Assembly: GCA_014621425.1 (NCBI GenBank)
Contig: JAANBB010000002.1
Coordinates: forward strand, 313,001 to 377,000
Length of the DNA stretch: 64,000 nucleotides
DNA from: Cylindrodendrum hubeiense
Taxonomy: Eukaryota; Ascomycota; Sordariomycetes; Hypocreales; Nectriaceae
Reading direction: 5' to 3'
A program made the position numbers and the translations under genes. This document shows, one piece after another, positions 1-10,157 of the stretch. Numbering within the stretch: position 1 is the first letter of the stretch; the number at the start of each line of letters is the position of its first letter. The notes beneath the pieces are model-generated. The model was given only the letters and a program-made list of their open reading frames with translations. It did no database searches and was not told the origin of the DNA.

Positions 1-1045
1 AACGGCAACTGGACCGAAATGGAAGTTTTCCTCAACCAACTAATTTCCGATATGAAGGAGAACAACATAATAGACGGAGTTGTGATTGACCTCTGGAATG
101 AACCAGATCTGGGTGGATGTTGGAGTCGATCATGGGATCAATATCTCGAGTATATTGGCCGTTCCCATAAGATTTTCAAGTGAGCTATGAGGCCTTGCGG
201 ACCTGAGAACGTGAAGCTAACTTGTATCACTAGGGCTCAGCTTCCTCAACTGCCAACTAGTGGTCCATCTTCAGCTCACTCACCGCATATTGACAATGAA
301 AAGTGGCACGCCTGGTGCTCCTATGTAAAGAACAACGACGCGATTCTAGGTATCTATTCGTGGCACCAAATTGGAGCATGGGAACGAGAGCCTGACACGA
401 CCATACCTGCACTGAATCAATTACGGGAGCAGTGGGGTTTGCCTCAGCGGCCTGTCCATGTCAATGAATACGCGTGGCCAGATGAGCAACAACCTGCCAC
501 CTCAGCCTTCTATCTCTCCCAACTCGAACGTCACAATATACGTGGTCTTCGTGCCAATTGGGCTGGTGGTTCAGGACTACACGACTTTATGGCGGACCTG
601 ATAGCTCACAACGGCGAGTAACACTACCCGAATGGGGATTGGCGTCTTTACCAGTATTACGGATACATGAAGGGTGAACGAGCCGGAACCACCGCTTCCT
701 CGGATCTTCGCTTTGACGTTTTCGCTGTCAAGGGGGATTTTGTCAAAATTATCGCAGGTGGAAGGATGTCATCTGACGCGTATGATATTCACATCACTGG
801 CCTGACCAGCGTTGGGTTTCCTGAATCCGGGGACATTGGGGTCCGCACCCTGCGTTTCGACTGGGCCGGCAAAACGGGTGAGGTGGGAGGTCCTGTGGAC
901 CTGGGAGTTCAAGTCTACAAGTATAGCAACAACGAGGTAAGTTCGTCGTTTCCAGTACAGTCTTCGAACTTTACTAACGGTTATATAGTTCACAGTGAAC
1001 GTAGTTCCAACCACAGGCGAAACTGCGTTTGCTTTTGAGTTTTAA
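1..1045 (+). pseudogene. GH39-like glycoside hydrolase, 3' part, broken by one in-frame stop
   Basis: This is the C-terminal part of a secreted-type glycoside hydrolase; the 5' end lies outside the window. Exons read 1-179, 234-936 and 989-1045. Intron 1 (180-233) has a GTGAGC donor, a GCTAAC branch and a CACTAG end; intron 2 (937-988) has GTAAGT and TATATAG. WNEPDLGG near base 95 fits the acid/base motif of clan GH-A, and VNEYAW near base 460 is a candidate nucleophile region. After the barrel comes a beta-rich tail ending TAFAFEF. The frame is continuous except for TAA at 619-621, between NGE and HYPNGDW, where CAA is the simplest ancestor (one C-to-T change). Family assignment rests on overall resemblance to fungal GH39-like proteins. 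The stop could also be a sequencing error. Confidence 0.7.
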
Positions 1046-2533
1046 GTCTGGGCTAACTACGCTGAACCGACACTTAAGGGCCTTTTTACTATGACTTAGG
1101 ATGGTGTCAACTCAGGAATGGTCTCTCTTCGTATCAGAATTAAAGCTACTCTAGATAGCAAGATCAGCATCTGACCTCGCAATGGACGAAATACAATTGA
1201 GATCACAGTGAACCATGTCGTGAGATACAAAATATGATTTCTTTCGTATAATCGTTAATTCACATCATTTTTCTTCTTCTATTATTTTAAAGCGAATTTC
1301 GGATATCTAGACATGACGGTGGACTTGAGAATGAGTTCGAGTTTTCGAACACGTTCTCGCTAGCAATGTTCCATTTCCAAACGGGAAGACAGGAACTGCG
1401 GCCACCTTGTACTTATGCAAGGGGCTCTCGAATCGGGAAAGTACATAACAAAAATGCCGATAAGAGAGAGGGCCCCTGAGTGACTCTCGAAAACTCTTGA
1501 ATGAGACTTTTAACATCGCACTGCGTCAGCTTTGCAATCAATCACCTTAGTTTACTACTAGGGGGATGGATGTTCAGCAAGAAGACAAAAAAGAAATTGA
1601 TGCTCACGGATAAGAAGACTCGGCAATTTCTAGGAGCGCGCAAACTGCTCCAGCTGGAGCAACAAGACGGTTTCGCAGTGTTTGATTTTGGATTGGAGAT
1701 GGGTGCTGGCGGTTCCGATACACCTTTTATGAAGGTCAAGGAAGATAAGTGCGGTGAAAGCGATAAAAGACACTGCCAGGTCTACACTCAAGGAAAATGT
1801 GCTATTCCAGTGCATAGCCACCAATCAGAGTTGTGCCCCGGGCGATCTGAATGGGGGTGTGGATCCTCCGATGCACGAGTCGACGTAGACACGATGATTG
1901 AAAATATTCCAAAAAAGTACCTGAAGATCCTTAATGGCAGGGGATAAAGAGCAATGAAACGGCGAGATTGGGATCCCTGACTGTTTTTCCATCGATCTAG
2001 GCTGATACCAGTGACTCTCGTTCCTTTGAACTATTGAAGTATACCTTAAACCTCAATTACGGACGCTTGTTTTCTTTTCGCATAAATGTAGTAAAATATT
2101 ACAATGCCAGTTTCTGGATCAGTTTGGAAACTACGCAGGTAACACAATACTGTAAGTTAATAAATCGTCTACAATATCCCTATATTTCTTATATCACACA
2201 CCTCCCTAGTCAAGTTGTTTGAAATTTCAGCTTTACTTGTGTTGATCTTAGCGTTGTGATACATAGGTGTCAACCACAAATATCAACAGCTAGTATTGGC
2301 TGTCAGCCAAAATGAAGTGATATATTGTGTTTGCTTTTTCCAGCACCTAGCTCATCACTATGACATCAATAGTTGTAATCGATTGCTTTCTTGTAAGTCG
2401 ACATGGCGATCAGGAATCGAGCCCAAGCACTTCCACAGCTGCTAAAAAAGTTACCGAGCTCAATCGATGATACCGGAGCAATCGGCATCCTGCTCTTCAA
2501 TCATATCTGCCACCTTTTTCACTAGTATGCGCC
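1046..2533. other. Intergenic, no convincing gene
   Basis: An open frame of 148 codons (1501-1947, plus) shows no recognisable family or introns, and its codon use does not look selected. The rest is AT-rich spacer. The last 500 bases are the presumed promoter of the phosphoesterase-ATPase gene; I see no clear TATA box. Confidence 0.5.
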
Positions 2534-5500
2534 ATGCTAAGACCTTCGGCCGGCACAGTGCGATGGCTGCTCCTCAGCGATATCCACTTCAAGCACCGTG
2601 ATTTGAACCGGGTGCGGCAGACAGCGGAGTGGATCGTCTCGCAGGCGAGCCAACACCGGGTCCAACGGGTCGTAGTGTGTGGTGACCTGTTAACGAGCCG
2701 GACGATGCAGCCAACGGACGTCCTATCTGCATGCTACCGCTTCGTCGGCCATCTCATCGATGCCGTGCCACGCGTCAACATCTTGCTTGGTAACCATGAT
2801 CTCGCCTATCGTCGAGACTACCAAATTACCGCTCTTGAGGCCCTCAACATCAACCGCCTATCCCCATATGTGTCACTACACAGCGGCATTGGCCATCACG
2901 AGTGGGACGGCCGGCGCGTCTTGCTGCTGCCGTTTCGCGAGGAGCAGGACGAGCTAGTCAACACCATAGCCGCTATAAGTCCCGATGAGGCCAGCAAGAC
3001 GGTTGCTTTTGCACATCTCGCAATTAACAAAGCCATAACCCAGCGATATGTGGCTGGCAGACCCCTTACGGCAAATCCTATAACCTACTCTGGCTTGACG
3101 GGTCCCGATCGCTTTGCCTCGCTGGCACGAACGTTCACGGGACACTTTCACAGTCACCAAATCATCACCCAGAAGCGATCCGGAGACCTGCAGGGCAGCG
3201 TCACGTACCTGGGCTCTCCCTTGCAACTGACCTGGGCTGACCTGTACGACGAGCAGCGGGGCGTCGTCTTGTTCGATCCGGAAACGCTCGAGCACGAAAT
3301 GCTGGTCAACCCGTATGGTGTCGGCTACGTGACGGCTGACCTACAACAAGTTCTTAACGACCAGGTGGACGAGGGTGCTGTGAATGACAAGCATGTCATG
3401 CTCCTCGGCGAACTAAGCCATCTCAAATACATCACGGCTCGCGACAAACTTCTCTCGCTCGGTGTACGAAGCGTGAGAGGCGTGCGAGAATGGAACCCCA
3501 CGGGCCCTGCCTTGAACGCTGACAACCAGTCATTTGGCGGCCTCGGTGTATCGGTGCCGGCGAGTGATGCTGCCGTTCAGCCTTTGGAGCCCATCAATGA
3601 AACAGGTTCAGACACAACGAGTGACGGTATTTCGGGTTCTGACCCTGTAACTGAGACTCGGGTTCGAATACTCGATCTGGCCACCGAAGGCCGCGAGTAT
3701 GTCGAGTCGCTGGAGTTGGAAGAGCCTCTTCTCTCGCGACGAGACGAGTTGGTGCGAGTTGGACAGCGAATAATCCAATTCTCCCGCGAGATGGCAGACC
3801 GAACTCAATTGCCCGACATCAACTACCAAGAGTTTCTCGACAGGCCACATCAAGCTGTCGGTGCAAGTACTGCCATCGAGCTGCCAGCACCCTCGAGCGA
3901 CGTGTTCGTCGCCGAGCCGCGCAAACTCACAATCACCAACTTCCTCGGCGTGCAGGGTACCCTTGCGATCGATTTCCGTCAGGACATCCCGCGCGGATTG
4001 ACCTTCTTGGTCGGCGACAATGGCTCCGGTAAGAGCACGCTCGTCGAAGCCATGGTTTGGTGCCAGTTTGGGCAGTGCATACGAAGCGGGTTAGCGGTCA
4101 AAGACGTCGTCAATGACAATGTGGGGATGAACTGCTCAGTCGTGCTGGAGTTCACCAATGGTTACACCATCGCGCGGTACCGCAAGCATAGAAACTACAG
4201 GAACCGCGTTGTCGTTTTTTTACACGGCGAGCCACAGCTGCAGCTTGAGCACCCGGACGCGCGGGCGACGCAGGCTGCCATCGACGAGCTACTGGGCATC
4301 TCCTACGAGTCGTATGTCAGGACTGTCGTGCTGGACCACGAGGGTGCGTCAAGCTTCCTCAACTCGAAACCAGCAGAGCGGCGCGACCTTATCGAGACAT
4401 CGCTCGGGCTGTCGGTGCTAGATCAGTGCGGGCAGGTGTCGAAGCAGCTGCTCAAGAATCTCGATGAGGACGTAGGTGATCTCGAAAGCAGGCTAGAATT
4501 CTTACATCGGGGCATGGAGGAAATCCAGCGACGGCTACAAGATCTGAACCGGAAACAAAACCGAGTCGAAGCGGAGGCGAAGGAGGCCGTCGCATCTTTG
4601 GAGGCGGCTATTCAAGAGAACACGATTACTGCACAACAAATCGATGGGCAAGGACCTTCTAACGAAGGCTACTCACAGTTTGAGCACAAGCATGCCGAGT
4701 TGGGAATAGATACCGCAAATCTTGAGGGTGAAATATTGACTGCAAGGAAAAGAGTTCAGGCCTTACTGAGACGAGATGAGTCCGCTGAGATTAGCAAGGT
4801 CTTCCACATTAAAATTTCAACGTTACAGAATCACATCAACCTCAAGCAGGGGGATTTGCAACGACTGGAAAGCTCATATGCTCTCATGCAGGAACAGAGG
4901 CAAGCTGAGTCAACGTCGTGGCTTGACCAGTTACAACAGCAACTGAACCAAAAGCTCGAGTGTATGCCTGTGGCTCACCTGATAGGCCTGCGCAAGTTCT
5001 TACATGCTGTCGAGACCTACCTCCTCCGCTTCCGGCTGAAGGCCATCAGGGGCCTCTCGTACATATTTTGGAGACTGGGAAACGGCCTTCCGAGAACCAG
5101 CACTCAAGACCACGACCACGAGGCATGCATCAACAATATCCGTGCAGACATCAAGAGCAGCGTCTCACGGCTTCAAAGCCTGAAGCACGAGGCAGACAAA
5201 ACCGGTTTCGCAAAAAGGCTCACCACCGACGATGCTGGCAGGATAAAGGAGCAGCTCGCGCAAGCTATCCAGGCTCAGGACGCCCTGCAGGATGAGCGCA
5301 ATCGGCAGCGCGAACGACAGCGCGAGAAATCTCGGGTGTTGGAGGCATTTCAGCAAGATTCCACACTCAAGCAACACGAAGCAGCCACGTACAGATGCCT
5401 AATAGAACCGGAGGAGAAGTCTCTACACTCTCAACGCTCAGAATACGACTCCCTGGCCGCCAAACATGAGATGCTTGTCGCCGATCGCGAGCTCTTCGTC

Positions 5501-6145
5501 TTTTGGTCCTCCACCCTGACGAAGCGCCCCCGTGTCGCCTCTTCATCTTCCTCAACAATGTCCTCAGAGGCAGCGAAGCTCACCTTTCGCGGACATGTTC
5601 TTAAGCAGTCGCTCCCTAAGCTCAACGCGCTCCTCGCACAGGCATTGACGGCGCTGTACGATGACACGCGTCACGCACGCGCCATGACAACGGGGATGCT
5701 GCGTTCGTTGTTTGACTCTGATGAGTTCATTACGAATGAATCCCTGTCCTCGGGATCAGTCCTCGAGCCCAGCCTTGCCATCAACTCCTCGCTCGCGTAC
5801 GGCAAACGCTCGGGTGGCGAGCGCAAGCGTCTCAACCTAGCGCTGTACTTTGCGTTACTGCAGCTGTGGCAGGCTGGAAGTGCACACCGCGCGCACTACG
5901 TGCTTGTCGATGAGGTGTTTGACAGCCTGGACGAGGCGGGGCAGGCGGCTGTAGTTAGGTGGTGTGGGCTCATGGCACAGAGGGTGGCCGGCTGGATCGT
6001 CGTCATCACGCACAGCCGATTCTTGATCGAGCGAGATCCGGAGGAAAATATAGATAAGTTCTTAGTTGTAAAGGCAAGTATGGGACCGAGAGGGACGGAA
6101 CTGGTTGTTGATGGACAGAGGATTGGGATTCAAGATGGGGCTTGA
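2534..6145 (+). CDS. Fused Mre11/SbcD-type phosphoesterase and Rad50/SbcC-type ATPase
   Basis: One uninterrupted 1203-codon frame encodes both halves of an SbcCD-like nuclease complex. Residues 10-270 are a calcineurin-like phosphoesterase with all five metal motifs: SDIHF (D16, H18), CGDLL (D51), GNHD (86-89), AHL (H161) and GHFHSH (203-208). A linker (about 320-460) leads to an SMC-type ATPase: Walker A GDNGSGKST (494-502), coiled coil about 640-800 and 865-985, signature SGGE (1093-1096), Walker B VLVDEVFD (D1126, E1127), D-loop SLDE and H-loop His1160. The arms are short and no CxxC zinc hook is present; the apex holds a hydrophobic stretch (about 818-850). The frame is open upstream to 2471 but has no earlier ATG. 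Expected activity is ATP-gated DNA end or hairpin processing. Canonical fungal MRE11 and RAD50 are separate genes, so this would be an additional protein. No mitochondrial presequence is evident. Confidence 0.9.
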   Translation: MLRPSAGTVRWLLLSDIHFKHRDLNRVRQTAEWIVSQASQHRVQRVVVCGDLLTSRTMQPTDVLSACYRFVGHLIDAVPRVNILLGNHDLAYRRDYQITALEALNINRLSPYVSLHSGIGHHEWDGRRVLLLPFREEQDELVNTIAAISPDEASKTVAFAHLAINKAITQRYVAGRPLTANPITYSGLTGPDRFASLARTFTGHFHSHQIITQKRSGDLQGSVTYLGSPLQLTWADLYDEQRGVVLFDPETLEHEMLVNPYGVGYVTADLQQVLNDQVDEGAVNDKHVMLLGELSHLKYITARDKLLSLGVRSVRGVREWNPTGPALNADNQSFGGLGVSVPASDAAVQPLEPINETGSDTTSDGISGSDPVTETRVRILDLATEGREYVESLELEEPLLSRRDELVRVGQRIIQFSREMADRTQLPDINYQEFLDRPHQAVGASTAIELPAPSSDVFVAEPRKLTITNFLGVQGTLAIDFRQDIPRGLTFLVGDNGSGKSTLVEAMVWCQFGQCIRSGLAVKDVVNDNVGMNCSVVLEFTNGYTIARYRKHRNYRNRVVVFLHGEPQLQLEHPDARATQAAIDELLGISYESYVRTVVLDHEGASSFLNSKPAERRDLIETSLGLSVLDQCGQVSKQLLKNLDEDVGDLESRLEFLHRGMEEIQRRLQDLNRKQNRVEAEAKEAVASLEAAIQENTITAQQIDGQGPSNEGYSQFEHKHAELGIDTANLEGEILTARKRVQALLRRDESAEISKVFHIKISTLQNHINLKQGDLQRLESSYALMQEQRQAESTSWLDQLQQQLNQKLECMPVAHLIGLRKFLHAVETYLLRFRLKAIRGLSYIFWRLGNGLPRTSTQDHDHEACINNIRADIKSSVSRLQSLKHEADKTGFAKRLTTDDAGRIKEQLAQAIQAQDALQDERNRQRERQREKSRVLEAFQQDSTLKQHEAATYRCLIEPEEKSLHSQRSEYDSLAAKHEMLVADRELFVFWSSTLTKRPRVASSSSSTMSSEAAKLTFRGHVLKQSLPKLNALLAQALTALYDDTRHARAMTTGMLRSLFDSDEFITNESLSSGSVLEPSLAINSSLAYGKRSGGERKRLNLALYFALLQLWQAGSAHRAHYVLVDEVFDSLDEAGQAAVVRWCGLMAQRVAGWIVVITHSRFLIERDPEENIDKFLVVKASMGPRGTELVVDGQRIGIQDGA

Positions 6146-7304
6146 GGTTAGGAAGATTGCTACGTCGTTCGCCTAGGGAATGGTACGAGTCACTGTAGGA
6201 CTGGTTCTTCTTATATTCAGCGTCGGGTTAATAAGGTTTTATAATCTTCTTAGGGCAGTTTAGCTCAGTTCGATATATTTAACGCGTGGGAAACTACGAG
6301 AAATGATCACGGGCCTTCTGAGAGCCATGTGGCGTGCAGGAGGCTGTTTAGAGTCCCACACACGCTAGAAAAGGCAAACCGTCTAATCAGAGAACGCAGA
6401 TGAAGAAGATAAGCTTAAGATAGGGCATTTCGTGGCAACTGTTTGAGATTTCCACAAGCGGAAATAAATTGTGATTTTTGAGGCGAGCAGGGAATACGAT
6501 CGAGCGCATGGAACCCCCTTGAATGGCCTAGCGCCACTAGACACATTCCCTGTCTGCAACACACATAGTATCTGGCCGAGACTTCGTACCCGGCGTCTAC
6601 GTTTTCGCACTACGAGCCCTGCATTCTGCTCGCCATTCACTAGGTCGATCGAAAGATGATCGTCAGATATCAACCGGCAACAGCGATAGGCCATCGCCCT
6701 GGCGGCTGCTCGGGATTGGCCCGTCATCGGGACCCTCCCACCGGGCACCGACTCCAGAGATCCGGGAGCGGCAACGCTTCACCTAGTTTAGATTACATGG
6801 GTCAGGGTCGTGTAGCACCCTGAGTAGAAGCTTGATGCGCCGGGATGAGTGTTTTCCAGCTCTACGAAAGCCACCTGGGGCCACTAATCAGTGGTGGAAA
6901 TGTACACATATACTAGGTTCTGTGCCACGAGAGAAGGAGACCCTAATTCTTTAGCGCATTAATGACATGAATTATAGCGCCCTCGCAACCTAATGCTCAG
7001 TGCAATTGGCCCTAATGCTCAGCGCACAGATGATCGCTGACCGGGAAGTTCAGGCTATGAGTCTGGGCATCCGCCACCGAAGCTTCTTTGAGTAGGAGGA
7101 GAAAACAATCATCAAACTAATGCACAGACACACGAGTCAGTTGTGATTAAAGACATGCCACACCGGAAATATTCGATCACGGAGCATGGCATGGCGTCTC
7201 AGGAAGCGGCTTGGGGGCGGGTTGAATGGTGGCACGAACAAGGGCGCGGCAATAGATGCTGGAAACAGACAAGAGAGCCAAGCGATTGCGCATATAGTAG
7301 CTAT
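6146..7304. other. Intergenic between convergent genes
   Basis: No gene recognised. A minus-strand open frame of 121 codons (6383-6748) resembles no family. The stretch holds a short direct repeat near 7000, annotated separately. Confidence 0.5.
6989..7026. repeat. Short direct repeat, two 16-base copies
   Basis: The motif cctaatgctcagYgca occurs at 6989-7004 and 7011-7026 with one difference, separated by six bases. Function unknown; it may be a footprint of local slippage. Confidence 0.6.
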
Positions 7305-8354
7305 TTAGGGAACCAACACAAGCCTCTTGTCCCCGACCTCCTTGGATTCCCACACGGACTGGGCGTCGGCCAGGGGGGCGGTAACGACTTCAAACGGCGC
7401 TTTCATCTGGCTTATCATGGCCACCAGCCCAGGCCCCTCCCGTTCGATCTCCTCCGTACTGACGCTCCCCAGGCCGGACCCCATGATCAGGATTGGCTTG
7501 CGATTGATAAGGCGCGCCGGCAGCGTGTGGTTCTCGTAGCCGGCGAGACCGCCGACCTGGATGTACTGCAGGTTCTCCCCGGGCCGAATAACGGCGGCCT
7601 GGAGAAGATCAATGGCGACAGGACCGCCGACGTAATCCAGCACAATGTCGATTGGCCCAACACTAGAAGGCAGAACGAAGGGGTCCGCGAGTACAACATG
7701 CTCGTCCAACCCCTCGACGGCTGCGAGCGACTCCTCGCTGCGCGCCAGGCCAACCACTCGGGAGGCACCCAGAGCGCGTGCCACAGACACAGCAGCTCGG
7801 CCGCTGGCACTCGTGGCACCGAGGATGGCGACAGTGCGACCCTGGCAGCCTCCGATCGCCCGGCGTCGCAATGCTAGCCAGCTGCTCGCCGTGGGATTAG
7901 CAAGGGCAGCCACGGTGACGGCGTCAGCGGCCGCGTCGAGCTTGACGAGCTGGCTGCGGTCGACGTTGACGCGCTCAGCGAGCAGTGGCTCAGACGACGC
8001 GGTGATGAAATAGCGGTCGTTGGTGGCTTCGTCAAGGCCGACTCCGTCGATGCTGGGGTCAAATGGCAGCGACGCACCGAATGCGCTAGGATGCTTACGC
8101 GCCGCGCGGCCTCTAACTACTCGGGGAATGCCCACGGCAAGCACCTTGAGCTGCAGCTGAGATGGCGATGGCGCCGGGAGATCTGGGACGGTAATGTATT
8201 CCGGGGGTGAGCCCCACGAGGTGACGCGAGCGGCCTTCATTGCGACCGGCGAGGTGTGGTGGAAGGTTGCGCGTTGTTGAATAGGGTAACTTGGTGATGT
8301 CGTATATGAACGAACTGACCTGGACAGGCCTTGGACCGGGCGTATGAGTCTCAT
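7305..8354 (-). CDS. MDR-superfamily quinone oxidoreductase-like protein
   Basis: A single-exon gene for a medium-chain dehydrogenase/reductase that probably reduces a carbonyl or quinone with NADPH. The Rossmann part shows AILGATSASG, followed by a conserved-looking helix and LARSEE. The catalytic-zinc cysteines and structural-zinc cluster of alcohol dehydrogenases are absent, so it belongs with zinc-independent reductases. The ATG at 8354 gives 349 residues with an Arg- and Ser-rich leader (MRLIRPVQGLSRSVRS) that looks like a mitochondrial presequence. An internal Met at 8240 (MKAARV) begins the conserved enzyme and would give a cytosolic form of 311 residues. The frame is also open upstream to 8507. 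The substrate cannot be told from sequence. Confidence 0.8.
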   Translation of the reverse strand: MRLIRPVQGLSRSVRSYTTSPSYPIQQRATFHHTSPVAMKAARVTSWGSPPEYITVPDLPAPSPSQLQLKVLAVGIPRVVRGRAARKHPSAFGASLPFDPSIDGVGLDEATNDRYFITASSEPLLAERVNVDRSQLVKLDAAADAVTVAALANPTASSWLALRRRAIGGCQGRTVAILGATSASGRAAVSVARALGASRVVGLARSEESLAAVEGLDEHVVLADPFVLPSSVGPIDIVLDYVGGPVAIDLLQAAVIRPGENLQYIQVGGLAGYENHTLPARLINRKPILIMGSGLGSVSTEEIEREGPGLVAMISQMKAPFEVVTAPLADAQSVWESKEVGDKRLVLVP

Positions 8355-8924
8355 TTGAAGTGCTCTATAGAAGCTGTATCCATTCGCCAAGTCTCGTCTC
8401 CAATGCTCTCTTATAGGGGCGATTCGGGGCGGCGATTGACACTCCAAGTCCGAGCCGCGAGGCAGCAGGATATCTCCTGGTCCACCGGTCAAGCGGCAAT
8501 AAAGCACGCTCCATGTGGCCTGTTCATCTGTCTTAGAATACTACTCTGAACGACGATAAACTACGATGAACACTACCACCTTGTCAGACTCATCACTCCT
8601 CATGCCGGGGACGGCGCTTTCAGCAAAGTGCGGTCCCACATCGGGATGCGCTTTGGTTGCCGGTCCCGGGCGGAGCTGGGCATATGCGTTTTTGACACGG
8701 TACGGACTCGGACATGTCGAGTAGCTGCCGATTCCGACAGGATGCACGTTATTATATTAAATAAATAATTATATAGCCTAAATACGACATATTCAAGTCA
8801 TCATCCGTAAACCAAAACTCGCTGATGCCAATGCTATGCTGCTGAAATCTCACGTGTTTCTGCATCGACCCGATGAGAACTGATCGTAGGGAGCTGCCGG
8901 TGCGCAGGAGACGCATGCACATCG
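8355..8924. other. Intergenic between two minus-strand genes
   Basis: Promoter region of the MDR reductase and 3' flank of the PTH11-like gene. No further gene seen; AT-rich around 8750-8800. Confidence 0.5.
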
Positions 8925-10157
8925 CTAAGTCTTCGCCAAAGTGAAAAAATTGGGGAGATAACGAGACGAAACGGCCTTCAGACATGGCAATGAGGCGCAT
9001 ATCAGTCCAGACCATGACTCAATTAGACTGCAGATTTGTGAGCGATCGTCAAACACAATCATGGTAACGAATGTATTTACCTCCATTTGACACTATCCCC
9101 CCACGCGTACGTCACATCTTCCTCGCTGTCGACTATAATTATAATGACGAGACGATAAATGCTCACTCCGAAGACACTAAGCGGAACAGAGTCAGTAAAG
9201 GGTTGGGTGCTGCCCGCAACACTGGGTTTGGTCACTCACAATCCACCACCCATTAAAATGAGGGCAATTCCAACCTTGCGGGCGAAGGCGACTTTCATGG
9301 GGCGCAAGAGCCAAAACGGCAGGAGCAAGATGGCCGCATCTGTTGCGACGTTGATGGCTGCACAGGTGATATACACCCTGAATACCTGATCGCAGGCCGC
9401 CTTGCTTGTGCAGCTCAAGACCATGGTCGCAGCCACATTGACAATGCCATAGGCAACGACCACAAAGAGGACACCATATGTGACCATGCGATATGTCATG
9501 TCGACAAAGAAACGCAAATAGAACATCAAAACCGATGCCTTGATGAATGACGTGGTAAGGTTATAGAGTGGAACTCCGGCCCAATTCGCTATCTGTAGCT
9601 CTGTTAGCAGCATTCTTCATCTAATACCCAAATGCGCTTCCGGGATGGATATGCTTGTAGTAACAGTTTTAGTCCTTGTGGAGTCATCGTGATGATGTGA
9701 TCGCCCGCACCAAGTCGTGCTTCTTCACGTCGGAACTTTAGCATAATCACTTTGAAGTAGGTGGGGGAATATCTCCTACCGAGAGCGACAGATACTGATT
9801 GCAAGATGGCAAAGATCTGCGGTCATGAATGTTAGCAAATGGTACGGCTTAGCATTGTTCAATCTCTTGCAACATACAGTCGCCAAAACAGTAAGACCTA
9901 TTTAGCGTTAGCATGGCGAAACCCCCATGATCAAAACACGTACTATCATCGACATGCCATTTTTTTGCGATGAACTTGCTTGCCCATAGTCGTAATAAGA
10001 TGATGGGCACGGACACGACTGGGAATAAAACTGCCGTGTAGAATACTACATCGCTGTTTCCACCGGTGTGCGAGAACAAACCCACCGGGTCTCCAATCAC
10101 CGGGGATGGTTGAGGTGTAGCCGCCGGTGGAGTTTGCAAGCTGGTTGTGACGGCCAT
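8925..10157 (-). CDS. PTH11/SAT4-type seven-helix membrane protein (rhodopsin domain)
   Basis: Seven exons (10157-9944, 9897-9878, 9816-9780, 9722-9655, 9592-9240, 9176-9081, 9027-8925) join in frame to about 296 residues. The product follows the fungal SAT4/PTH11-like domain closely: a first helix after the N-terminal loop, the WHVDD motif, then PLYNLTTSFIKASVLMFYLR, a helix ending in MGGG, and the late motif SWSGLICASLPCLK. No CFEM domain precedes the helices, and the tail ends only about a dozen residues after that motif, shorter than in many relatives. Proteins of this family sit in the plasma membrane; some sense surfaces or host cues. Intron 9593-9654 appears to use a GC donor. The exon 3/4 junction (intron 9723-9779) is less certain; reading straight through from 9816 to 9655 also stays in frame. 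Confidence 0.75.

Noticed and set aside
180..233. TGA at 181-183 as a second nonsense codon in the GH39-like gene
   Set aside because: It lies in an intron with GTGAGC donor, GCTAAC branch and CACTAG acceptor; splicing restores KAQLPQLPTSGPSS in frame.
1501..1947. 148-codon open frame as a gene
   Set aside because: No family resemblance, no introns or promoter signals, composition like spacer.
7143..7877. 244-codon plus-strand open frame
   Set aside because: Antisense shadow of the MDR oxidoreductase, whose frame carries clear family motifs.
8752..8924. Continuation of the last PTH11-like exon to 8752
   Set aside because: That frame is not the one reached from exon 6; the correct frame (CASLPCLKAVSSR) ends at TAG 8927-8925.
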